This document shows, one piece after another, positions 26,149-35,554 of a DNA stretch of 57,387 nucleotides (position 1 is its first letter; each line of letters opens with the position of its first letter). Made by a program: the position numbers and the translations under genes. Origin of the DNA: Prevotella micans DSM 21469 = JCM 16134 (GTDB lineage Bacteria > Bacteroidota > Bacteroidia > Bacteroidales > Bacteroidaceae). Where the stretch lies: assembly GCF_000614105.1 (NCBI RefSeq), contig NZ_BAKH01000009.1:1-57387 (forward strand). The letters run 5' to 3'. The notes under the pieces were generated by a model that was given only the letters and a program-made list of their open reading frames with translations, was not told where the DNA came from and made no database searches.

Positions 26149-27312
26149 TTATTTCTTGAGTTCGATGGCGAATGTTGTACCTCGGCCCGGTTCGGAGTTC
26201 TTTACATAGATTCGACCATGATGATAGTCCTCAACGATTCTCTTGGCCAGCGACAAACCTAGTCCCCATCCTCGTTCTTTGGTCGTAAATCCAGGTCGAA
26301 ATACGTTTTTGAGATTCTTCCGAGCTATTCCCTTACCGGTATCGCTGATTTCTACTATGGCCCGACGTTGGGTTTCGATTAACGATATGCTGATTGTTCC
26401 GTCCTGGTCTCCAATTGCATCAGCTGCGTTTCGACAGAGATTTTCGACAACCCATTGGAATAGTGATTGATTCAGCCTAACGATGATATCGTTACTTGGA
26501 TAAACTTCCCTAATTATAATTTTCTTCGACGTTCTACGATCCATATAATCTACTGTCTGCGTTAGAATCTCATTCAAACTAGTAGGCAGTGGCTCGGGTA
26601 GAGACCCAATCTTCGAGAACCGATCCGCAATGAGCTGAAGCCTTTCGATATCTTTTTCCATTTCAGGCAGTAAATTATCTTCAGGATAACTCTCTTGCAA
26701 TATAGTTGTCCAGGCGAGGAGCGACGATATGGGTGTACCTAGCTGATGAGCCGTCTCCTTGCTCAGTCCCACCCATACTTTGTTCTGCTCAGCTCGTTTT
26801 GATGTTTGAAGGGCGAAGATGGCAATGGCAACAAAGAGAATCACCACAGCCAACTGCGCGTAGGGATACACAGCAATTTGTTTAAGAAGCAACGAATCGT
26901 CATAGCATACCTCGATATAATCTCCCTGCCCACTACCGAGTTGTATTGGAATACTATGCCCCGCGGTTCTGAACTGAGTAGCGAGTTGTGTAATCTGTTC
27001 CAGGCTGTCTTTGGCTGTAGTTGCCTTTAGGGTTACGTTTCTATAGTCAGTCACATTTTGATGTTCGTCAAGTACGATTACAGGTATGGTATTATTCTCG
27101 TTGATGAGTTTGAGTACGAGTGCCAAGTCGGTGTTTTCATCGGCTTCGCTAAGCGATTTCATTGCTTCGGCCCAAATCTGCATCCGGCTCCGTTCTTGTT
27201 GTGCAAGATTACGGGTAAGGGCGTTGAAAATAATGAGCGACAATAGGGCTATGATTATAGCAGCTGCAATGAGGATTATTTTTATTTGTCGTGTTCTATC
27301 TGTCCACTGCAT
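26149..27312 (-). CDS. Membrane sensor histidine kinase
   Basis: A 387-residue kinase. It has an N-terminal membrane helix (about residues 11-30), an extracytoplasmic sensing part to about 145, a second helix (about 148-165), the H-box KETAHQLGTPISSL with H189, and a HATPase domain with NLCRNAADAIGD (N), DTGKGI (G1) and GWGLGLSLAK (G2). The HQLGTP form of the H-box is common in Bacteroidetes. No response regulator gene is next to it, so it is an orphan kinase here. A promoter-terminator unit (27407-27531) precedes it on the same strand and could attenuate its expression. Confidence 0.88.
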   Translation of the reverse strand: MQWTDRTRQIKIILIAAAIIIALLSLIIFNALTRNLAQQERSRMQIWAEAMKSLSEADENTDLALVLKLINENNTIPVIVLDEHQNVTDYRNVTLKATTAKDSLEQITQLATQFRTAGHSIPIQLGSGQGDYIEVCYDDSLLLKQIAVYPYAQLAVVILFVAIAIFALQTSKRAEQNKVWVGLSKETAHQLGTPISSLLAWTTILQESYPEDNLLPEMEKDIERLQLIADRFSKIGSLPEPLPTSLNEILTQTVDYMDRRTSKKIIIREVYPSNDIIVRLNQSLFQWVVENLCRNAADAIGDQDGTISISLIETQRRAIVEISDTGKGIARKNLKNVFRPGFTTKERGWGLGLSLAKRIVEDYHHGRIYVKNSEPGRGTTFAIELKK

Positions 27313-27406
27313 AGCTTAGGTATAACGTTTCAGCCCTTGATTTATTGTTTTTCAGAAATCCCCTTGGCCTATTGCATCGGGTAGAAGTATATTGGAAAAT
27401 GACATG

Positions 27407-27439
27407 AAAAAAGCGACGGCCTTCACAGGCGATCGCTTT
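27407..27439 (-). terminator. Intrinsic terminator of the candidate small RNA
   Basis: On the minus strand AAAGCGA (27433-27439) pairs with TCGCTTT (27410-27416), extended by four more pairs after a 2-base mismatch, and TTTTTT follows. Confidence 0.7.
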
Positions 27440-27495
27440 AAATCTTCAATAGGTATTAGTTCTTCTTAAGGTAAAAAGATTGTTTTCAGGATAAC
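27407..27495 (-). ncRNA. Candidate small RNA or attenuated leader upstream of the histidine kinase
   Basis: A good minus-strand promoter at 27501-27531 is followed by about 90 bases that end in a stem-loop with six T (27407-27439). The segment has no ORF of useful length. The unit looks like a self-contained sRNA gene. Because the kinase starts 95 bases further on, it could also be a premature terminator in the kinase leader. Confidence 0.45.
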
Positions 27496-27500
27496 GAATG

Positions 27501-27531
27501 CAAAGATAAAGTAATCGAAGTTAACCTCCAA
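27501..27531 (-). promoter_or_regulatory. Promoter of the candidate small RNA or kinase leader
   Basis: TATCTTTG (27501-27508) lies exactly 19 bases from TTGG (27528-27531) on the minus strand. The -7 box is perfect and the -33 has one base changed. Confidence 0.55.
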
Positions 27532-28000
27532 GACCTTATCGTATTTTTTTTGTCAAAGTATCGATGTGTGCGGGCACACCTGATTTTTTTATTTTTGTGC
27601 GGTTTGCGGGCCATCGAAATTTTTGGAAGTATTTGTATGTGGGGAATATGGACGAACTATTTAAGGATAAATTAATTGCAGAGAAGATCACAAAAAAGAG
27701 ATTCTTATTGTATGTAGAGAGCCGATTGGGTTCTATTGGCCTGCGAGAAAAATTTACAACGGTATTGTATAAGAAAACTGTGTACAGCCCTTTTTAAGGT
27801 TTTGATAAATACAGAGGCATTGATTCTTATATGGCGGATTTGGGAAGGTGGTGCAGGTAATTTTAGGGTATTGTCTATTTTTCCGACAAATATTAGGCTA
27901 CGTTTTTTAAGTATTTAGGTACAGTAGGAGAAAATATTCAGTTGCGATTTAGACTTGATTACGATTGGTAGAGAAGAATGTAAAAGTTCGGCTACGGGGA
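27532..28000. other. Gap between the kinase leader and ruvC
   Basis: AT-rich DNA with several weak ORFs. One at 27648-27797 (MDELFKDKLIAEKITKKRF) is open for about 49 codons but has no promoter, no known relatives that I recognise, and is not called. Nothing else is supported. Confidence 0.5.
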
Positions 28001-28579
28001 TTATTCACTGATTCTCGATTTGTTCTTCATTGCGAAATCTTTCCATGAGGAGAAGTGCTTGTCAGACGATTCAGGGCGTCCCATTTGCAGATAGTGGCAG
28101 TAGGCTACGCCGAGCGCGTCGGTTGCGTCCATGAAGTGTGGCATTTGAGTATCTTTGAGTTTGAGGAGTCGCTGGAGCATATCAGCCACCTGTTCTTTCG
28201 AGGCCGAACCATTTCCGGTTATCGCCATTTTCACTTTCAGCGGAGCATACTCGTGAATGGGTACATCGCGCTGAATTGCCGCGGCGATGGCAACTCCCTG
28301 TGCTCGTCCGAGTTTGAGCATTGATTGAACATTTTTTCCGAAAAAGGGCGCTTCGATAGCCATTTCGTCTGGAAGATATTCTTTGATTATTCCCGTTACG
28401 CGGTCGAATATTTTTCCGAGGCGCAAGTAGGAGTCTCGTTCCTTACGCATATCAATAACCCCCATTACCACGAGTTCGGCCTTATTGCCGGTTACTCGCA
28501 GCACGCCATAGCCCATGACGTTTGTTCCGGGGTCTATGCCGAGGATTATTTTGGAGATTTGCGGGTTGAGATGGTTCAT
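28001..28579 (-). CDS. ruvC: Holliday junction resolvase RuvC
   Basis: Endonuclease that cuts Holliday junctions with RuvAB. The 192-residue protein has the RNase-H-like core: [14 protein letters not shown] (first Asp), [10 protein letters not shown] (Glu), [10 protein letters not shown] and the C-terminal [12 protein letters not shown] (Asp pair). All four acidic residues are present. It overlaps the upstream MBL-fold gene by 4 bases and ends a minus-strand cluster. No ruvA or ruvB is nearby. Confidence 0.95.
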   Translation of the reverse strand: MNHLNPQISKIILGIDPGTNVMGYGVLRVTGNKAELVVMGVIDMRKERDSYLRLGKIFDRVTGIIKEYLPDEMAIEAPFFGKNVQSMLKLGRAQGVAIAAAIQRDVPIHEYAPLKVKMAITGNGSASKEQVADMLQRLLKLKDTQMPHFMDATDALGVAYCHYLQMGRPESSDKHFSSWKDFAMKNKSRISE

Positions 28580-29220
28580 CTGTCCATATAGGGATTATGC
28601 GACAGTTCGAATCCAATTGTAGTTTTCGGTCCATGACCGGGATATATCCCGGTTTGGTCGGGCAATTGTGAAAGTTTCCGCAGGCTACCGATAATTTGAA
28701 ACATACTTCCGCCTGGGAAATCAGTACGTCCGATACTTCCTTTAAAAAGAGTATCGCCGGTGAAGGCAATATTCTCCTCCCGACAATAGAATGTAACCGA
28801 TCCGCCAGTGTGCCCTGGTGTTTCGATGACTTCGAATTGGTGATTTCCGAACTTGACAGGTTCTTCCAAATTAAGATAATCTCCCAGCGGCGGGAGTTCG
28901 CTATTAAGTTCGATCCCGAACATCTCGGTTGCCTGTTTGTCCAGATTTTCCATAAGTACACAGTCTTTTTCAGATGCCTCGGCTTTGAGTCCATAGGCCT
29001 TAAAGATGGTACCATTGCCGAAATTATGGTCCAGATGCCCGTGTGTAGAGAGAAGTCTAACCGGCTTAAGATTGTTATTCGCAATGAAATTCACGATTGC
29101 TTTTCGGTCTTCTTCGTAATAGGCTCCACAATCAATAATTACGCATTCCTGTGTTTCATCATGAACCACGTAACAATTCTCCTCGAGCATATTGCACACA
29201 AATCGTTCTATCTTAATCAT
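28576..29220 (-). CDS. MBL-fold metallohydrolase, glyoxalase II-like
   Basis: A 214-residue metallo-beta-lactamase-fold hydrolase. The metal-binding motif is [11 protein letters not shown] (HxHxDH, about residues 58-64), followed by ETPGHTGGS and a late [11 protein letters not shown]. These fit hydroxyacylglutathione hydrolase-like thioesterases. Without glutathione systems in most Bacteroidales the natural substrate is probably another thioester or polysulfide. It lies 7 bases after rsmG and overlaps ruvC, so it is co-transcribed with them. Confidence 0.85.
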   Translation of the reverse strand: MIKIERFVCNMLEENCYVVHDETQECVIIDCGAYYEEDRKAIVNFIANNNLKPVRLLSTHGHLDHNFGNGTIFKAYGLKAEASEKDCVLMENLDKQATEMFGIELNSELPPLGDYLNLEEPVKFGNHQFEVIETPGHTGGSVTFYCREENIAFTGDTLFKGSIGRTDFPGGSMFQIIGSLRKLSQLPDQTGIYPGHGPKTTIGFELSHNPYMDR

Positions 29221-29227
29221 TATCTTC

Positions 29228-29866
29228 CTAGCCTATTGGTATGTAAATAATATATTTCTCGTCGAACCACAGTTCCTCGAACCACTGCTTCACTGCCTCT
29301 GTTTGTGCGATTCGGCGGAAGGGTTTAACTTCCTCCTGAACATTGCCTCCTTTCAGAACCAAGAGTCCATTGGGAAGAGAGTTATGTTGGTCGGGAGCGA
29401 TATTCTTCCTTACGATTTTCATCAGGTCAGGCAAAGGCATAACTGCCCGTGAGACGACGAAGTCGAATTTTCCCCGTTCGTCTTCGCCACGCATCTGTGC
29501 CGCCATGACATTCTCCAATCCGATAGCCTCGGCAACCTTTTCGGTCACGAGGATTTTCTTGCCTGTCCCATCTATCAGTTTGAAATTCGCCTCCGGAAAC
29601 ATAATTGCCAACGGAATACCCGGGAAACCGCCGCCCGTACCGAAATCGAGCACATTTGTCCCCTCTCTGAAACGAATCATCTTTGCAATTGCTAGCGAAT
29701 GCAGTACATGATGTTCGTAGAGATTATCGATGTCCTTCCGCGAAATCACGTTAATCTTCGCGTTCCAATCCCTGTAGAGACTGTCGAGCGCATTGAACTG
29801 TTCCTTTTGCCGCTCATTTATTTCAGGAAAATATTTCGTTATCAAGTCTATCATATCAATATTCAA
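29228..29866 (-). CDS. rsmG: 16S rRNA (guanine-527-N7)-methyltransferase RsmG
   Basis: Methylates G527 of 16S rRNA; loss gives low-level streptomycin resistance in other bacteria. The 212-residue SAM-dependent enzyme has NVLDFGTGGGFPGIPLAI (SAM motif I), KLIDGTGKK, and VVSRAVMPLPDL. The N-terminal helical part WNAKINVISRKDIDNLYEHH is a family hallmark. It overlaps the upstream lipoprotein gene by 11 bases and lies 7 bases before the MBL gene. Confidence 0.95.
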   Translation of the reverse strand: MNIDMIDLITKYFPEINERQKEQFNALDSLYRDWNAKINVISRKDIDNLYEHHVLHSLAIAKMIRFREGTNVLDFGTGGGFPGIPLAIMFPEANFKLIDGTGKKILVTEKVAEAIGLENVMAAQMRGEDERGKFDFVVSRAVMPLPDLMKIVRKNIAPDQHNSLPNGLLVLKGGNVQEEVKPFRRIAQTEAVKQWFEELWFDEKYIIYIPIG

Positions 29867-30590
29867 TTGTTATTCGTCGCTCCTTTGAGTCGAGTTCTCC
29901 GGGCGTATATATAAAGGTGAGCGAATCGTCGGTGAGGATAAAGTTCTCCGTAGGATAGGCCTTAACACCGCCAAATGCTGTCGTAGCATCCATATCCTCG
30001 AGTTTTTCGGCTATCTTTTCCCCCAGCCGCTTCTTGTAATCGTTCCCGAACTCATTCTGCAGTGTTATGAGCTTTCCGGTTTCGGGGTCGAAGTTCCGCG
30101 CGATTACATACGTTAAAGGTCCCACACCGGAATTCTCGAGTCTAATGGACGACAAACATACAATCCCATTACCTTTTCCAGGTATGAATTGCGTATGTAT
30201 ATCAAGATTCCAATTCAGTTTACTCAATCCTTTCTCGGTTTCGCGGATGAGCCGCGCCATATCTCGATATTCAGCGATATATCTGCGTACAAATTCTCGG
30301 ACGGCCTTTTCAGGTACAAGTCGTTCATTGCTAATCGAGAAATAATCGGGCTGGAGCAGTCCCATCCTCAACAGCGAATCATTAACCGTACCATATTTCT
30401 CACCTTTCAGATAAGCAAATTCCACATGGACGTGGCACGCCGTTGTGTCGTCGAGCTTCACGAGGGTGTCGGCCACCGCTTGTCCCACCGGAACAGTAAG
30501 TTTTTTGGACGATTTCTTACCGGTGCATCCTAACAAAATCAGGGCTATAAAAAACGAGAGAAATGTTGCTAAAATCTTCTGTAACATCAT
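29856..30590 (-). CDS. DUF3298-type lipoprotein
   Basis: A 244-residue lipoprotein: signal peptide with lipobox LLGC (about residue 22), a Lys-rich linker, then a DUF4163/DUF3298-like domain. The late part NFDPETGKLITLQNEFG, then FILTDDSLTFIYTPGEL, is typical of DUF3298 (RsiV-like) proteins, which bind peptidoglycan-related ligands or lysozyme in a Gram-positive relative. In Bacteroidales its role is unknown. It heads a minus-strand cluster with rsmG, an MBL hydrolase and ruvC; a -7 box lies at 30595-30602. Confidence 0.72.
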   Translation of the reverse strand: MMLQKILATFLSFFIALILLGCTGKKSSKKLTVPVGQAVADTLVKLDDTTACHVHVEFAYLKGEKYGTVNDSLLRMGLLQPDYFSISNERLVPEKAVREFVRRYIAEYRDMARLIRETEKGLSKLNWNLDIHTQFIPGKGNGIVCLSSIRLENSGVGPLTYVIARNFDPETGKLITLQNEFGNDYKKRLGEKIAEKLEDMDATTAFGGVKAYPTENFILTDDSLTFIYTPGELDSKERRITIEY

Positions 30591-30594
30591 GCCG

Positions 30595-30602
30595 CAAAAT
30601 TA
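30595..30602 (-). promoter_or_regulatory. -7 box of the DUF3298-rsmG-MBL-ruvC cluster
   Basis: TAATTTTG on the minus strand, 4 bases before the ATG at 30590. No -33 TTTG at the right distance. It would give an almost leaderless mRNA. Confidence 0.4.
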
Positions 30603-30658
30603 CTAAAACAAACGTGAGTTCAATTTATACGCGAGTCCTATATAGACTATTATCTATG

Positions 30659-31083
30659 GAATTATCAATGCTGCGGTTTAAAATAAAATTATAATATCGG
30701 CATTATCAATGCGGGTATTTAAAATATAATTGGAATCAGGGCATTATCAATGCTCATACTTAAAATAAAATATGTATAGCGGCATTATTAATGCGGGTAT
30801 TTAAAATATAATTGGAATCAGAGCATTATCAATGCTTATACTTAAAATAAAATATATATAGCAGCATTATTAATGCGAGAGCTAAAAATAAAATATAAGT
30901 TAAGAACTTATCAATGCGGATATTAAAAATAAAAATATAGTTAAGGCATTATTAATGCGCCAGCTAAAAATAAAATATAAGTTAAGGCATTGACAATGCG
31001 TAAGATTAAAATAAAATAGTAGTACCAGCATTGTCAATGCTGATTATAAAAATAAATTTATAGTATCGGAATTTATAATTCCA
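30659..31083. repeat. Eleven-unit tandem array with an exact 41-bp period
   Basis: The palindrome GCATT-N3-AATGC, or a variant, starts at 30659 (degenerate), 30700, 30741, 30782, 30823, 30864, 30905 (degenerate), 30946, 30987, 31028 and 31069. Each is followed by an AT-rich linker with TTAAAATAAAATA-like sequence. The last unit has changed both arms together (GGAATTTATAATTCC). The 503-base gap 30591-31094 consists almost wholly of this array and holds no gene. Confidence 0.95.
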
Positions 31084-31094
31084 GAACTACAATA

Positions 31095-31796
31095 CTATAT
31101 TCTGCAGATGAGATGCCTAACAAGATAGGCGCGGTAAGCTATCTTGAAGCTGAGAGATGTGTGCTGCTTGGCTCCGCCGGTGGAAGCATTGTTGTCGTGA
31201 CGACGATAGGCGAGAAGCGGACGGTCGATGATTTTAACCGTATGGAAAGCGAGAGCAATGAGGGTAAGCCAGTTGTCGTGTGTGCAATAGCGGTGATTGG
31301 ATGGGAATGGTAGGGCACGACGAAGAACTTCACGTCTGAAAGCAAGGCAGCAGCCTAGATAGCTGAACCGAAGAAGTTGGTTAATAAAGCCGTGGCGAGT
31401 GTGGCGGACTTCGAAAAACGATGGGGAGACAGGGGTGCCGTCGGCCGAAACGATTCGGGCGTCGGACACAACCATAGAATAATCTCTCAAATACTGCATG
31501 CAGGTTTCAACCTTGTTGGGTTGCCAAATGTCGTCCTGGTCGCACAGAAAAATATATTCTCCCCGGGCTTCGCATAGGGCGTTCTCGAAGTTGGGCGTAT
31601 AGCCGTGCTTACCGAGGTTTTGAACAATTCGCAGCTGTGGAACATCGAGGTTACTGAGGATGGATAGGGTGGCGTCGGTCGAACCGTCGTCCGACACGAT
31701 AATCTCGTCTTCAGAGCCGAGTTGCGGTAGAATTGATTCAATTTGTTCGGTAATGAATCTGGCCCCGTTAAAGGTCGCAATACAAACGGAAATCAT
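31095..31796 (-). CDS. Glycosyltransferase family 2
   Basis: A 233-residue GT-A fold enzyme starting MISVCIATFNGARFITEQ at 31796; a longer frame reads upstream into the neighbour and is not favoured. It has DEIIVSDDGSTD, the nucleotide-sugar binding block, and the DxD region FLCDQDDIWQPNK. The end has DNWLTLIALA and RPLLAYRRHDNN, as in rhamnosyl- and galactosyltransferases of polysaccharide loci. It overlaps the next gene by 4 bases (ATGA). It probably adds a sugar to a cell-surface glycan in the cytoplasm. Confidence 0.88.
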   Translation of the reverse strand: MISVCIATFNGARFITEQIESILPQLGSEDEIIVSDDGSTDATLSILSNLDVPQLRIVQNLGKHGYTPNFENALCEARGEYIFLCDQDDIWQPNKVETCMQYLRDYSMVVSDARIVSADGTPVSPSFFEVRHTRHGFINQLLRFSYLGCCLAFRREVLRRALPFPSNHRYCTHDNWLTLIALAFHTVKIIDRPLLAYRRHDNNASTGGAKQHTSLSFKIAYRAYLVRHLICRI

Positions 31797-32659
31797 CTTT
31801 TGCCTTTTGTTGTAATAGCGGCAAACATTCCGCGCCACATGTAGAGCCAGCGCGCGATTCCGCCTTTGATGAACGGGAAATAAATGAGTCGCAAAAAGAA
31901 TTTCACGCCTTTGTTTACTTTGAACGAAAGCGGAACATAGGCGCGAGATATAAGTAAGAGGAGGTTGCGATATTGATAGAAATATCTCTTAGGAGCCGAG
32001 ATGATAACAATGTGTCCGAAGATGTTGAGCATCCGCTGTCCAACCTTGTGTTGCAGCTGTAGGGCGGTTGTAGTTCCGCACACGAATCCCTTGGATAGGG
32101 CTCGGAAACACCATTCGCAATCCACAAAGTCAATGAAGAGTTGCTCGTCGAACATCCCGACGGTCTCGATAGCTTCGCGCGAAATGCAAGTGCCCGACGC
32201 GATAACCTCATTATTGAAAACGAAACTGCCCTCGCCACGGCGTTCCTTGTGGATAACCGACCGATAGACCTTACCGTTCTCCTTATCGACAATCGTTGCG
32301 CCGAGTGCGCCCAGATTGGGATAGGTCTTACGGACGAGTTCGAATTCGCCAACCATCTGTTCGGGATAGGTGTCGGCGAAAACACTGTCCTGGTCGAAAA
32401 ACACCACATGTTGCACTTCAGAATCTTCCAAAACCATCTTTAAAGCTGCATTTTGAGCAGCGGCAATACCCTTGTTTCCGTTCATCGAAACATAACGCAT
32501 CCGACCTACCATGGACGTGCAGAACGATGGTTCGGCCGAATTGTCGGCAATAGCACCCTTGAATCGAGATGCTATCATAACAAGATGCTCTAGCTCGGCT
32601 GGAGAGGGATTATAAAGAACAAAAACAAGCGAAGGTTGCAAGTGTGTGAGTTGGCTCAT
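31793..32659 (-). CDS. Glycosyltransferase family 2, rhamnosyltransferase-like
   Basis: A 288-residue GT2 enzyme. The first strand is SLVFVLYNPSPAEL; NGNKGIAAAQNAALK follows, and the metal site is VVFFDQDSVF. The late part SREAIETVGMFDEQLFIDFVDCEWCFR is typical of the rhamnosyltransferase branch of GT2. The C-terminus has one hydrophobic, probably membrane-attached segment. The rfbC gene for dTDP-rhamnose synthesis at 46778 is consistent with this donor but is far away. It is coupled to the downstream GT2 gene. Confidence 0.85.
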   Translation of the reverse strand: MSQLTHLQPSLVFVLYNPSPAELEHLVMIASRFKGAIADNSAEPSFCTSMVGRMRYVSMNGNKGIAAAQNAALKMVLEDSEVQHVVFFDQDSVFADTYPEQMVGEFELVRKTYPNLGALGATIVDKENGKVYRSVIHKERRGEGSFVFNNEVIASGTCISREAIETVGMFDEQLFIDFVDCEWCFRALSKGFVCGTTTALQLQHKVGQRMLNIFGHIVIISAPKRYFYQYRNLLLLISRAYVPLSFKVNKGVKFFLRLIYFPFIKGGIARWLYMWRGMFAAITTKGKR

Positions 32660-32681
32660 GAGGTTGTAAATCTGACTGCTG

Positions 32682-32689
32682 CAAAGTTA
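32682..32689 (-). promoter_or_regulatory. -7 box of the two GT2 genes
   Basis: TAACTTTG on the minus strand, 22 bases before the ATG at 32659. It stands back to back with the plus-strand -7 box at 32720. Confidence 0.5.
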
Positions 32690-32719
32690 TCCATTCTTCT
32701 GCAATTAGGGAAAAGGGCA

Positions 32720-32727
32720 TAACTTTG
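32720..32727 (+). promoter_or_regulatory. -7 box of the GT4 gene
   Basis: TAACTTTG, followed by about 50 bases to the ATG at 32777. No clear -33 TTTG. Confidence 0.45.
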
Positions 32728-32776
32728 CGGACGTCATAAATAGCCCTTCGGAAGTAAGACATAACGCAGAAATATC

Positions 32777-33839
32777 ATGAAAATACTCTTCGATCATCAG
32801 ATTTTCAGTCTCATTTACGGTGGTGCGTCGAAATATTTCGCCATGCTAATGGACAATCTTCCTCGAGGAACTTGGGATTGTACTGCACGCTTTTCGAGCA
32901 ACGAGTATGTTCGAGATAAGCAGCTACTGTCGCCCACTTGCAAGAAACATTTCCGCGGACAAAACGTATTGCAGGAACGTCTCAACCGTCCTTACACCAA
33001 TTGGAAAATCGGACGCGGACAATTCGACGTATTCCATCAAACCAACTTCGGAACATACTGTCTCAATGCCCTCGGTAACCGACCGATGGTGACAACATAT
33101 CACGACTCGAATCTCTCGACTATCGACCCGCATCCCGAGATTGTAGAGCGGCAAAGAGTATCGCTCAATCGCGCCGACGCCATCATAACAGTAAGTAAAA
33201 ATACACGCGCCGACCTGCTTAGGCTGTTTCCAATCGACGAGTCGAAGGTTCATGTGATATATCACGGAATCGAACGCACCGACCTCTCCCGACTGCCGAA
33301 AGAACGAATCATCCAATCACCCTATATCCTCTACGTTGGCCGCCGCTCCAAGTTCAAGAACTACGAAAACTTCGTTCGCGCCTGCTCCATGGTAGTTGCC
33401 CGCCATCCCGAACTGCAGATTGTTTGTACAGCAGCCCACTTCTCCGAACAAGAACAGGCTCTGCACCACAAACTCGGCATCGCCGGCAATATCCAATCCG
33501 TCATGGCCGATGAGCCCACGATGGAACGCCTCTATCGCGACGCTCTGGCCTTTGTATTCCCCAGTTTCTACGAAGGATTCGGCATGCCCATCCTCGAAGC
33601 GTGGAACTGCGGCTGCCCCGTACTGCTCTCCGACGCCAGTTGTTTCCCGGAGATAGCCGGCGACGCTGGTCTATATTTCAACCCCTCGTCGCCGAGATAT
33701 GACCTCGAAGATTCTTTCCGTTATCGAATCGCCCACCCTTCGCCAATCTCTCATCACCCGTGCAGCCCTGCGTCTTCCGTTGTTCTCCTGGCAAAAATGC
33801 GCCGACGAGCATATGCAAGTATACTCCTCCCTGATCTGA
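32777..33839 (+). CDS. Glycosyltransferase family 4, with a late frameshift
   Basis: GT-B fold transferase of the mannosyl/rhamnosyltransferase branch. The N-terminus MKILFDHQIFSLIYGGASKY is followed by YHDSNLSTIDPHPE, ADAIITVSKNTRADLLR, YVGRRSKFKNYENFVRA, and the donor-binding EGFGMPILEAWNCGCPVL (Glu pair). After YFNPSS (about 33690) the reading frame given by the sequence becomes unlike the family. The neighbouring frame continues as a normal tail (ILSVIESPTLRQSLITRAA) to a stop at 33839. A net two-base deletion near 33697 explains this. The active-site part is intact. Confidence 0.82.
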
Positions 33840-33904
33840 ACTAGGACTAGATGAGCTCTGAACTAGGACTAGAAGAGCTCTAAAGTAGGACTAGATAGGC
33901 TTAG
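33839..33904. repeat. Three 22-bp direct repeats after the GT4 gene
   Basis: Units start at 33839, 33861 and 33883 with AACTAGGACTAG (third AAGTAGGACTAG). Units 1 and 2 continue with the palindrome GAGCTC. The first overlaps the end of the GT4 gene. Short, but the step is exactly 22 bp. Confidence 0.85.
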
Positions 33905-34019
33905 TCCCGGCATCATCCTCTTTCGAGATAACACTGTGAGTTGCATACCCCTCGTTCAACCCAGCGTTAAATAAGAGCCTAACTCGGAGGAATGGATGAG
34001 TTAAGTGAATAATAATCTG

Positions 34020-34027
34020 TATTTTTG
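34020..34027 (+). promoter_or_regulatory. -7 box of guaB
   Basis: TATTTTTG, 28 bases before the guaB ATG at 34056. No clear -33 TTTG. Confidence 0.5.
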
Positions 34028-34037
34028 CACGCAATAA

Positions 34038-35540
<1,503 letters not shown>

Positions 35541-35554
35541 AAACAAATACAAAC

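Noticed and set aside
27564..27797. 77-codon ORF between the kinase leader and ruvC
   Set aside because: No promoter, no recognisable domain and AT-rich composition like the surrounding non-coding DNA.
30659..31083. 41-bp array considered as a CRISPR array for the array-less Cas9
   Set aside because: The intervals between palindromes are similar to each other and AT-rich, not unique spacers, and the repeat does not match the tracrRNA anti-repeat.
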